From assembly GCF_023746555.1 (NCBI RefSeq), contig NZ_CP098755.1, positions 1,516,001 to 1,580,000 of the forward strand: a DNA stretch of 64,000 nt, read 5' to 3'. The position numbers were made by a program, and so were the translations under genes. The stretch comes from Brevibacillus ruminantium (GTDB taxonomy: Bacteria > Bacillota > Bacilli > Brevibacillales > Brevibacillaceae). Positions 25,125-32,966 of this stretch are shown in pieces (positions within the stretch are counted from its first letter, which is position 1; the number at the start of each line of letters is the position of its first letter). The notes beneath the pieces were generated by a model that did not search any database, had not been told where the DNA came from, and saw only the letters and a list, made by a program, of their open reading frames with translations.

Positions 25125-26543
25125 ATGTTTGAAGTCAGTCCAGTTTTTTATTACGTGATTGCCGGCTATTTTTTGATGATTGTGGTGATCGGGTTTTTGG
25201 CCGGTCGAGGAAACAAGACCAGCGAGGATCACCTCGTCGCCGGACGTTCGATCGGACCGGTGATCGGGGGAGCCGCCCTGGCTGCCACGCAGCTGAGTGC
25301 AGGGACGTTTGTCGGAACCGTAGGTGTCCTGTATATGACGGGTGCCAGCTATATGTGGTACTGGCCGGGAATGTTTGCCGGCTGGCTAGTGTCTGCCATC
25401 TGGGTCGCTCCCAAATTTCAAAAGTTTAAGGGCGTGACGGTACCGGATTACATCGAAAAGCGGTACAACAGCAAGCTGGCGAAGGCGATTGCCGCAGGAT
25501 TGATCGTCATCGCCTACACCGTCTATCTGATCGCGCAATACGTGGCGGGCGGCATTTTGATGGAAACCATCTTCGGCCTGCCAAAAATCTGGGGAGCCAT
25601 CATCACCATTGGGATTACGATGATTTACACGATGAAGGGCGGCATGAAGGCTACCACCTACAGCGACTTCATCCAGGCTATCATCATGGCCGGCTGTTTT
25701 TTTGCCGCCGTTCCTATTTTGTACTCGCAGGCAGGCGGCTTTGATTTCGTCGGCCGATTCGTTACCGAGCTTCAGCCTTCCTTGACTGGCTGGCACTGGA
25801 GCTTTAAAGATATTCTCGGCTTTGCGATGGCTTTTGGCTTGTCCGTGGCGATCGCTCCGTACGAGCTGGCACGGATGTATACGATGAAAAGCCAGAAGGC
25901 CGTCCGTATGGCAATCGGCTTCTCCTTTATCTTCCAGGCTGTGATTGCCGTCTCCGTCTGTCTGGTGGGACTTGCGATGCGCTCGCTCTACCCAGTGATG
26001 AACAATGCAGACGCTGCGTCGTCCATTATGGCGGTCAACGTGCTTCCGCCGCTCGTAGGTGCCCTGATCGTTGTCGCTATTTTGGCCGCCATTATGAGTA
26101 CCGTTTCCGGGGTCATGCTGGTCTCTGCCTCTGCGATCTCTCATGATATCTACGGCCTGATCAATCCGAAAGCGACCGATAAGCAAAAGCTTCGGGTGAA
26201 CAAGATCGCGATTGTGATTTTGTCCATACTCCCGCTGTACTTTGCACTCCATCCATTTGACATGGTACAGTTTATCGTGATTGTCCAATCCTCCATGGTG
26301 GCCAGCTTCTTCTTTGCCACAGTGGTGATCGGACTGAACTGGAAGCGGGCGACCGGAACAGCGGCGCTGATTTCCATGCTGGGGGGACTTGCGACTGTGC
26401 TTCTCTGGTATGTACTCGGCAAGCCGTTTGGCGTCAACGAGGTGATTCCGGGTGTGATCGTCTCTACGGTCCTGCTGATCGCTTGCAGTTTTGTAACGAA
26501 GCCGGTGCCGGAAGAATCGCTTGCTCCGTTTTTCCAAAAGTAG
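25125..26543 (+). CDS. sodium:solute symporter (SSS family)
   Basis: A 472-residue membrane protein with about 13 predicted helices. Family features include the N-terminal AGRSIGPVIGGAALAATQLSAG region, the segment YTMKGGMKATTYSDFIQAI, and LAAIMSTVSGVMLVSASAIS near helix 8-9, which carries sodium-site Ser/Thr residues. It imports a solute with Na+. The substrate is not readable from sequence; neighbouring peptidases suggest amino acids or related acids. Confidence 0.9.
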   Translation: MFEVSPVFYYVIAGYFLMIVVIGFLAGRGNKTSEDHLVAGRSIGPVIGGAALAATQLSAGTFVGTVGVLYMTGASYMWYWPGMFAGWLVSAIWVAPKFQKFKGVTVPDYIEKRYNSKLAKAIAAGLIVIAYTVYLIAQYVAGGILMETIFGLPKIWGAIITIGITMIYTMKGGMKATTYSDFIQAIIMAGCFFAAVPILYSQAGGFDFVGRFVTELQPSLTGWHWSFKDILGFAMAFGLSVAIAPYELARMYTMKSQKAVRMAIGFSFIFQAVIAVSVCLVGLAMRSLYPVMNNADAASSIMAVNVLPPLVGALIVVAILAAIMSTVSGVMLVSASAISHDIYGLINPKATDKQKLRVNKIAIVILSILPLYFALHPFDMVQFIVIVQSSMVASFFFATVVIGLNWKRATGTAALISMLGGLATVLLWYVLGKPFGVNEVIPGVIVSTVLLIACSFVTKPVPEESLAPFFQK

Positions 26544-26651
26544 GGAACGCCGCTTATCTGCAAACAGCATAGGAGGCGGATGAGGTCGAGACACCGGATC
26601 TGTCTGGAGACGGTGTCTCGTTGGCAATTGCCGAAATGATCAAAGAAAAAG

Positions 26652-27803
26652 TTGGTGAACGCTGTGGAAAAAATCGTAGCCTTTTTACAAAAGCAACAAA
26701 CGCAAATGGTAGATGTGCTGAAGCAGCTCGTCGAGATGGAATCGCCATCCCGCGACAAGGAATTGGTGGATGAGCTGGGGAAAGTAATAGCTGGACTGCT
26801 TGCATCGTATATAGGAGGAAAAGGCGAAGTCATCCCGAACGAAGGATTCGGCAATCACCTGCGCTGGGAATGGGGCCAGGGGGACGAGCAGATTCTGCTG
26901 CTGGCCCATATGGATACCGTCTGGCCGAAGGGAACGCTTGCGTCCATGCCGTTTCGGATCGAAGGCGACAGGGCGTACGGTCCAGGGACCTTCGATATGA
27001 AGGGCGGCTTCGTCCAGGGGCTGTTTGCCCTGCATGCTTTGACCCAACTGGAGGTACCGTTGAAAAAGAAGGTCGTCCTGCTGGTTACATCGGATGAGGA
27101 GATCGGCAGCGGAACTTCGCGCGCGCATATCGAAGCAGAAGCGAAGAAAAGCAGCAGCGTTCTCGTCTTGGAGTCGTCTGCCGGGACAGCGGGTGCAATG
27201 AAAACCTCCCGGAAAGGTGTCGGCCTTTTTCAGCTGAAGGTGAAAGGGGTAGCTGCGCACGCTGGTATCGAACCGGAAAAAGGTGTGAGTGCGATCGGGG
27301 AGCTGGCGGAGCAGATCGCGTATTTGCATCGGCTGACGGAGATGGACAAAGGCACCACGGTCAATGTCGGCGTTATCAAAGGCGGTTCTGCATCAAACGT
27401 CATTGCAGCCGAAGCAGAGGCCGAAGTGGATCTGCGGGTCCGCTCCCGCGAAGAAGCGGAGCGCGTCGTGCCATTGATCAAAAATCTGACGCCGAAACAA
27501 GCAGGAGCGTCTATCGAGGTGACAGGAGGAATCAACCGTCCTCCGCTTGAGCGGACGGAGCAGGTTGGTCAGATGTACCGCTTGGCCAAAAGTCTGGCGA
27601 AGACCTATCTGCACTTCGATTTGCAAGAGATGGAAAGCGGCGGGGGCAGCGACGGAAACTTTGCCGCTCCGTATGCCCCTACGCTGGACGGATTGGGACC
27701 TGTGGGAGATGGCGCTCACGCCGCTCATGAACATGTGATCATTTCACAGCTCCCTGTCCGCAGCGCCCTTCTCGCCCTGTTGATCAAAGAATTGGGCGCA
27801 TAA
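26652..27803 (+). CDS. M20 peptidase (glutamate carboxypeptidase-like)
   Basis: A 383-residue zinc peptidase of the M20A/CPG2 group. Metal ligands and base are visible in LLLAHMDTVWPKG, GPGTFDMKGG, VTSDEEIGSG and the final HAAHEH. The lid/dimer domain holds VKGVAAHAGIEPEKG. The start is uncertain: TTG 26652, GTG 26655 or GTG 26664 are all possible and the ribosome site is weak. It probably releases amino acids from acylated or peptide substrates. Cytoplasmic. Confidence 0.88.
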   Translation: MVNAVEKIVAFLQKQQTQMVDVLKQLVEMESPSRDKELVDELGKVIAGLLASYIGGKGEVIPNEGFGNHLRWEWGQGDEQILLLAHMDTVWPKGTLASMPFRIEGDRAYGPGTFDMKGGFVQGLFALHALTQLEVPLKKKVVLLVTSDEEIGSGTSRAHIEAEAKKSSSVLVLESSAGTAGAMKTSRKGVGLFQLKVKGVAAHAGIEPEKGVSAIGELAEQIAYLHRLTEMDKGTTVNVGVIKGGSASNVIAAEAEAEVDLRVRSREEAERVVPLIKNLTPKQAGASIEVTGGINRPPLERTEQVGQMYRLAKSLAKTYLHFDLQEMESGGGSDGNFAAPYAPTLDGLGPVGDGAHAAHEHVIISQLPVRSALLALLIKELGA

Positions 27804-27836
27804 AGACGAAATCGCTAAGGAATAGGAGTGAGGCAG

Positions 27837-29591
27837 ATGAACGAGGAGAGAAAGCAATTGTGGGGCGAAGTCAGTCCGGATAGCCTGATGGAATTTACCC
27901 GAAATATAGCCAGGGAAGTCCGTTCCTCCGGTTCCCCGGAAGAGCTTCGCGCTTTTCAGTATGCGAAAGAAAAGCTGGAGGAGTTCGGCTTTTCGCCCGA
28001 GCTGCATTTTTCTGATGCGTATATCAGCTTGCCAGTAAGTGCCGCCATGACCATCGACGGGATTTCCTATTCTTGCATCACGCATGCGATGGGCGTCTCC
28101 ACAGGCGACGCCGGTATCAGCGGGGAACTGCTCTATGTGGGCAAGGGAACACCCGACGATTTCCGGGCCCAGGATGTTTCCGGAAAAATTGTGCTGCTGG
28201 ACGGAATTGCTACAGGACCGTCTGTGGACCGGGCGCAGGCTGCCGGCGCTCTGGCCGCGATCTTTATCAACGGTGCCTATACGAATGAAATGATCGTCTC
28301 CTCCGTGTGGGGAAGCCCAACGACGGAGACGATTGAGCGGCTGCCGAAGCTGACGGTCGTCTCCTGCAACTACAAAGACGGCGAGCAAATCAAACACCTC
28401 ATGGCAAGAAACAGCGATCCCGTGCGGGCGTGGATTCGCGCCGAGGTGGATACCGGCTGGCGCAAGATACCTGTACTCACCGGAGAGCTGAAGGGAACGG
28501 TGGAGCCGGACAAATTTGTGTTGTTCAGCGGACACATCGATTCCTGGCACTATGGCGCGATGGACAACGGTACGGCGAACGCGACCATGCTGGAGGTCGC
28601 CCGCCTCATGTCCAAGCGGAAAAGCCAGCTCAAAAGAACGCTGCGGATCGCCTTCTGGTCCGGTCACTCCCACGGACGCTATGCCGGTTCTGCCTGGTAT
28701 TGCGATCAAAATTGGGAAGACCTGCATGACAACGGCGTTTTGCACATCAACATCGATTCTGTCGGCGCGATCGGTTCGGATATTTTGACGGAAAACAACT
28801 GCATGGCCGAGACCAAGGATTTGGCCGGCGTATCCATCCGCGATATTGCCGGACAAGTCTTTGAAGGCTCCCGGTTCAGCCGGGCCGGCGACCAATCCTT
28901 CTGGGGAACGGGGATTCCGTCTCTGCTGATGGGCTTGTCAGAACAACCGCCAAGCGATGCTCCGGAAGCGCAGGCCTTTGCCCAGTTGTTCGGCGGCGGA
29001 AAAACAGGCGGCTACGGCTGGTGGTGGCATACGACGGAAGATACGATCGATAAAATCGATCCGGCGAATCTCGCCCGAGACTGCAGGATTTACGCCGACA
29101 TCGTCTATCAGGCTTGCACAGCTGCGGTTGTGCCGATCAACCAGATCGAGGCGGTCAAAGAGATCAGGCATGCACTCGAAGCGTATCAGCAAAAGGCAGG
29201 CGGAGCATTGCCCCTGGCTTTGTCGGTCAACCGGGCCAGAGAGCTTCAGGAGCGGCTGGTGGAGCTGTACGAGCTGGTGTCATCCGCAAGCCTTCCAGAC
29301 GAAGCAGCGGTGATCGTAAACAGCGGAATTATGCGTCTTTCCCGGATTCTCGTGCCGCTCAACTACCTCAGCGGGGACTGCTTCCACCATGATCCGCCGA
29401 TCAAACCGGTCTGCATTCCGCTGTTGGAGAAAATCAATCAGCTGGCGAAAGCAGAGCCGGGAAGCGACCTTTCCTACATGCTGATTACCGAGCTGACCCG
29501 AAACACAAACAAAGTGAACTACGCGCTGCGGGAAGCGGAAAAGGAAGCCGCAAGCACGCTGGCGCAGTTGAAACAACAGATAAACGGATAG
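27837..29591 (+). CDS. M28-family protein with altered active site
   Basis: A 584-residue protein with an N-terminal PA-like domain (about 90-190) and an M28 aminopeptidase fold. Metal-ligand-like residues His233 and Asp235 (FSGHIDSWH), Asp243 (AMDNGTANATM) and Asp307 (HINIDSVG) are in place. However, the usual E-E pair after strand RIAFW is replaced by SGHSHGRYAGS (275 onward), so the general-base Glu is missing. There is no signal peptide. The ATG at 27837 follows TAGGAG. It may be a peptidase with a different mechanism or a binding protein. Confidence 0.8.
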   Translation: MNEERKQLWGEVSPDSLMEFTRNIAREVRSSGSPEELRAFQYAKEKLEEFGFSPELHFSDAYISLPVSAAMTIDGISYSCITHAMGVSTGDAGISGELLYVGKGTPDDFRAQDVSGKIVLLDGIATGPSVDRAQAAGALAAIFINGAYTNEMIVSSVWGSPTTETIERLPKLTVVSCNYKDGEQIKHLMARNSDPVRAWIRAEVDTGWRKIPVLTGELKGTVEPDKFVLFSGHIDSWHYGAMDNGTANATMLEVARLMSKRKSQLKRTLRIAFWSGHSHGRYAGSAWYCDQNWEDLHDNGVLHINIDSVGAIGSDILTENNCMAETKDLAGVSIRDIAGQVFEGSRFSRAGDQSFWGTGIPSLLMGLSEQPPSDAPEAQAFAQLFGGGKTGGYGWWWHTTEDTIDKIDPANLARDCRIYADIVYQACTAAVVPINQIEAVKEIRHALEAYQQKAGGALPLALSVNRARELQERLVELYELVSSASLPDEAAVIVNSGIMRLSRILVPLNYLSGDCFHHDPPIKPVCIPLLEKINQLAKAEPGSDLSYMLITELTRNTNKVNYALREAEKEAASTLAQLKQQING

Positions 29592-29734
29592 GCTCGAGGG
29601 CGGGATGGGGCTGTTGGTGATCAACAGCTCTTTCCTTTTCTGGGCATGTTGAGGAAAAAGGGATGATTTCGATAGAGGTTTCTCATCCAGTCATGTAAAA
29701 TAGGTGGATATACGGATAAGGCAGGAAGTGAACC

Positions 29735-31432
29735 ATGGACAAACGATTGATTATGATCGGTATTCAGGAAGAGAACTTGATGATCATTACCGAGCAGATC
29801 AAGCACATTATCGGTGATTTTATCAAAATCAAACCTGTTACGATCAAGGATGTCTATTACGGTTTGATCGGCAGAAACGACGTTGTGCTGCTTTCGGGTG
29901 AAGTGTTGAGAGAAATCGTTCAGCCCTTTCTTCACGAGGAGTGCATCTGTATGGTCGCTAACAGGGAGGTCAATATCGTCAACCTGAAAGAGCTGATGGG
30001 GTTGCCGGCCGGACAACATATTCTCGTGGTGAATGACTACTATTCCGATACACTTCAAACCGTTTCATCCCTGGAGACCATTTTGCCGGAACACAGGTAC
30101 TATCCCTATTTTCTCAACCAACCGTTGCCAAAGAAAATCGACTTTGTGGTAACGCCGGGCGAAAAGGATATTGTCCCTAAAGCGCTCCAGACCGTCATTG
30201 ACATCGGGCCTCGTGTCATATCATTCAGCACACTGGAGCAAATCGTCACGCTCTTTTCAATTGAGGTCAGTCACTCTCTGATCATGAACCGCTACATCAA
30301 ATCACTCGTTTCTATTTCCAGGGATTCGACCAAACGAGGAACCTCCAATTTTGAGGATCAGAATCAAAAAAGGACCATTGCGCAGTTTGTCACCCATAGC
30401 CCACTGATGCAGGAAACGGTAGAGATCGCCGGAAAGATTGCCATCACACCGTATCCAATTCATATCGAAGGGGAAACCGGAACCGGCAAAAGGCTGATGG
30501 CGGAAGCGATCCACAATCAATCTTATTTTCGCAAAGGACCGTTTTTCACGTACAATTGTGCGGAAAAAAGTGAGGAGCAGCTCGCTGTCGAGCTCTTTGG
30601 CAAGGAAGAAGAGGGTATCAGCGTGCAAGGGATTGTGGAAGCGACAAACGGCGGAACCTTGTTCCTGCAAAATATGGATTGTCTGTCCAACTCGCTGCAG
30701 GCGAGACTTCTGCATTTGCTGGAGTCCAAGGAAATTCAGCGGGTGCATGGCGAAGGAGCCGTACCGGTTCAGCTCCGGTTGATCACCTCGACCTCCAAGC
30801 GGCTGTCAAAGCTGCTGGAAGCAGGAAAAGTGCGGATTGATCTGTACTCGTATATTTCTTCCTACATCGTCAGGCTGCCGACGTTGTCCGAGAGAAAAGA
30901 GGACTTGGAGCTGCTGATCGAGACGTTTAAACGGCAGTTGAAAAAAGAAGAGCTCCATTTTTCCAAAGAGGTCTTGGCGGTTTTCTCTACGTACAGTTGG
31001 CCGGGCAATGTCCGGGAGCTGTTCAATGTCGTCTCCTACTGCGCGTGTATGGATACGACCCAAATCGAGCTGCGTTCGCTGCCGCTCTATTTCCGTGGAC
31101 ATGATGCATTAGATGAGCAGCGGGCAAGCGAACTCGATGTGGACAGTATCGTCGCCAAAATCGAAGAGCATGGCTTTCTCAGCGAGAGTATCGGCATCCT
31201 GGAAATCTTAAAAGACGGAAAGGAACAGCAGCTCTCTTACGGGAGGAGCAGACTGAAAACGCTGCTGGAGGGGAAGGGGATTCAACTCACAGACCAACAG
31301 CTGCGTTTGCGTCTGGAAATTTTGAATCACTTGAAATTGCTGCTCGTGCGGCAAGGGAGAGCGGGAACGACGATCTCCACCAAAGGCGAGCTGTTTTTGC
31401 AGCAAGTCACGGGTTCTTTGGTCTCGCAGTAG
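29735..31432 (+). CDS. AAA+ regulator related to sigma-54 activators, lacking GAFTGA
   Basis: A 565-residue regulator. The N-terminal ~215 residues are an uncharacterised sensory region. The AAA+ core has Walker A GETGTGKR (246-253), ELFGK, GGTLFLQNMD as Walker B with the usual DE replaced, and WPGNVREL. The GAFTGA loop that contacts sigma-54 is absent: EEEGISVQGIVEAT occupies its place. The C-terminus (about 475-560) looks like a winged helix, not a Fis-type domain. It follows the M28 gene by 143 bases and probably controls the symporter/peptidase genes. Confidence 0.8.
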   Translation: MDKRLIMIGIQEENLMIITEQIKHIIGDFIKIKPVTIKDVYYGLIGRNDVVLLSGEVLREIVQPFLHEECICMVANREVNIVNLKELMGLPAGQHILVVNDYYSDTLQTVSSLETILPEHRYYPYFLNQPLPKKIDFVVTPGEKDIVPKALQTVIDIGPRVISFSTLEQIVTLFSIEVSHSLIMNRYIKSLVSISRDSTKRGTSNFEDQNQKRTIAQFVTHSPLMQETVEIAGKIAITPYPIHIEGETGTGKRLMAEAIHNQSYFRKGPFFTYNCAEKSEEQLAVELFGKEEEGISVQGIVEATNGGTLFLQNMDCLSNSLQARLLHLLESKEIQRVHGEGAVPVQLRLITSTSKRLSKLLEAGKVRIDLYSYISSYIVRLPTLSERKEDLELLIETFKRQLKKEELHFSKEVLAVFSTYSWPGNVRELFNVVSYCACMDTTQIELRSLPLYFRGHDALDEQRASELDVDSIVAKIEEHGFLSESIGILEILKDGKEQQLSYGRSRLKTLLEGKGIQLTDQQLRLRLEILNHLKLLLVRQGRAGTTISTKGELFLQQVTGSLVSQ

Positions 31433-31480
31433 AAAAAGGGGACGCTACAGCAGTTTGACCGCTGGGGCGTGCAGATAAGC

Positions 31481-31514
31481 AAAAGGCATGACGCACAGAG
31501 CGTCATGCCTTTTT
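31481..31514. terminator. bidirectional terminator
   Basis: Perfect 14-bp arms AAAAGGCATGACGC / GCGTCATGCCTTTT around ACAGA, with A and T runs on the two sides, between convergent genes. Confidence 0.9.
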
Positions 31515-31522
31515 GATACATC

Positions 31523-32797
31523 TTATTGACCTACAGCTGTGGCTGCGTCTTCTACTGCATCCCATTCTTCGTCCCAGTCAGGTTCGAAAGTAAGGGTTTC
31601 AACGAAAGAGCGGAAAAAGCCTTTTTGATCGAATGCTTCTTTCGCTTTTTCGTCTTTTTTCAGTTGTTCGACTGTTACGAATGCGTCTTTGGCAGGCACT
31701 TCATACTTGGTTGCTTTGCCGAAATTGTAGGACAGGGTATCGCCTTCCAGACCCAGTGTAATCGGCTTTTGGTCTTTCTTCGTTGGATCTGTTACGAAAG
31801 AAACGTTCAGGGTGCTCTTTTGACGGATTGGCATTTTTGCTTCGTCGATGTAGTAATCCAAGGTCCAGTTTACACCGTGGAAGCCTTGTTCTTTACCCAT
31901 CTCGATGATTTTTTCTGGCGTGTAGGTCTTGCCTTCTTTGTCGAGCCATGCTTTTGCAGCAGTCAGACTTGCTGTAACGGTTGTTTCGGCGTAAGCTTTC
32001 TTCTCAGCATCGGTGGTTTTCTTCGCGTCCGGAGTCAGATCTTCTTCCAGTTGCTTCGTCAGTACCAGCAGATCGATCGCGAATGCTTTTACGTCTTGGT
32101 TTGCCACAGCATCATTTGCCGTATAGAAGAACATTTGGATCAGTTCTTTGGTGTCCAGGTTGATGGTGATATGCGTTGCTTTTACCTTTTCACCGTTCGG
32201 CAGTTCAACCGTTTCTGTGCCAGCGTTCTTCACATTGGACAGCTTGTAGCCGTACTTGGCAATGTACTTCTTGGTGAAGTCCATCGTCAATTTGTTGATT
32301 TTCTCTTGATAAGATTTCAATTTGGCAGGATCAAGAGCACTTTCTTCCGGTGCACCCATCATCATGTTGCCCGGATTGTTAGCGTCCAGCTTCAGGTATT
32401 TCTTATCCAGCGGAGATTTTACATATAAGTCATTCCCGCCAACAATCAGCTCAATACCAGCCTTTTTGTCGCCGGTCCACAGGCCGTTGTCGCGGAGCAG
32501 CTTGTCATCATTTACTTCCAATTGCAGCTTTGTGTTGTTCAGATCAAGCTGAGAGCCTTTTACAGATACTCCTGCTTTCAAGGCATTCAATACAGCGATG
32601 CCTTCAGCGTCTGCTTTTTCACCAAGGGCTTCTGGCAGTTTGTCAACATCTCCAACCAGTTTGAGTGATCCTTGATAGTCATAGTTGGGTTTTTCCAACG
32701 ATGCAACCACCGAATCACGTACCAATGCAGCTTGGCCTGAACATCCTGTCAAAACAAGAGTCAAAGCAAGCAGCACGGCACTACCTTTTTTCCACAT
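31523..32797 (-). CDS. putative lipoprotein of unknown function
   Basis: A 424-residue predicted lipoprotein; the signal ends at LTGC (Cys19). The mature part is rich in Lys, Asp and Ala with no recognised domain; the repeated theme of beta strands with charged turns suggests a beta-rich scaffold. The start at 32797 is preferred (GGGGAGG nine bases upstream) over an ATG six bases earlier. It is monocistronic, convergent with the AAA+ regulator and divergent from sftA. Confidence 0.7.
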   Translation of the reverse strand: MWKKGSAVLLALTLVLTGCSGQAALVRDSVVASLEKPNYDYQGSLKLVGDVDKLPEALGEKADAEGIAVLNALKAGVSVKGSQLDLNNTKLQLEVNDDKLLRDNGLWTGDKKAGIELIVGGNDLYVKSPLDKKYLKLDANNPGNMMMGAPEESALDPAKLKSYQEKINKLTMDFTKKYIAKYGYKLSNVKNAGTETVELPNGEKVKATHITINLDTKELIQMFFYTANDAVANQDVKAFAIDLLVLTKQLEEDLTPDAKKTTDAEKKAYAETTVTASLTAAKAWLDKEGKTYTPEKIIEMGKEQGFHGVNWTLDYYIDEAKMPIRQKSTLNVSFVTDPTKKDQKPITLGLEGDTLSYNFGKATKYEVPAKDAFVTVEQLKKDEKAKEAFDQKGFFRSFVETLTFEPDWDEEWDAVEDAATAVGQ

Positions 32798-32966
32798 GAA
32801 CATGTTCCTCCCCTTCGAATCTAATCTTTGCCCACATCTTGTACTACGCATGAGATGCCAAAAGGTTTCTCCATATCCAAAAAAAACACAAGAGGACAAA
32901 AACAAAGTGCTATTTCATGGTAAGATAAAAGGGTAGAGAAGGTTATGCAGGAAAGGACGTTGCAAC

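Noticed and set aside
25386..26627. 413-codon minus-strand frame opposite the symporter gene
   Set aside because: Composition is His/Arg/Gln-rich, as expected for the complement of membrane-protein codons; no start context.
26544..26651. Short peptide or attenuator between symporter and M20 genes
   Set aside because: A 20-codon frame after AGGAGG and a 9-bp stem (CGAGACACC/GGTGTCTCG) exist, but there is no T-run and no residue pattern suggesting a leader peptide.
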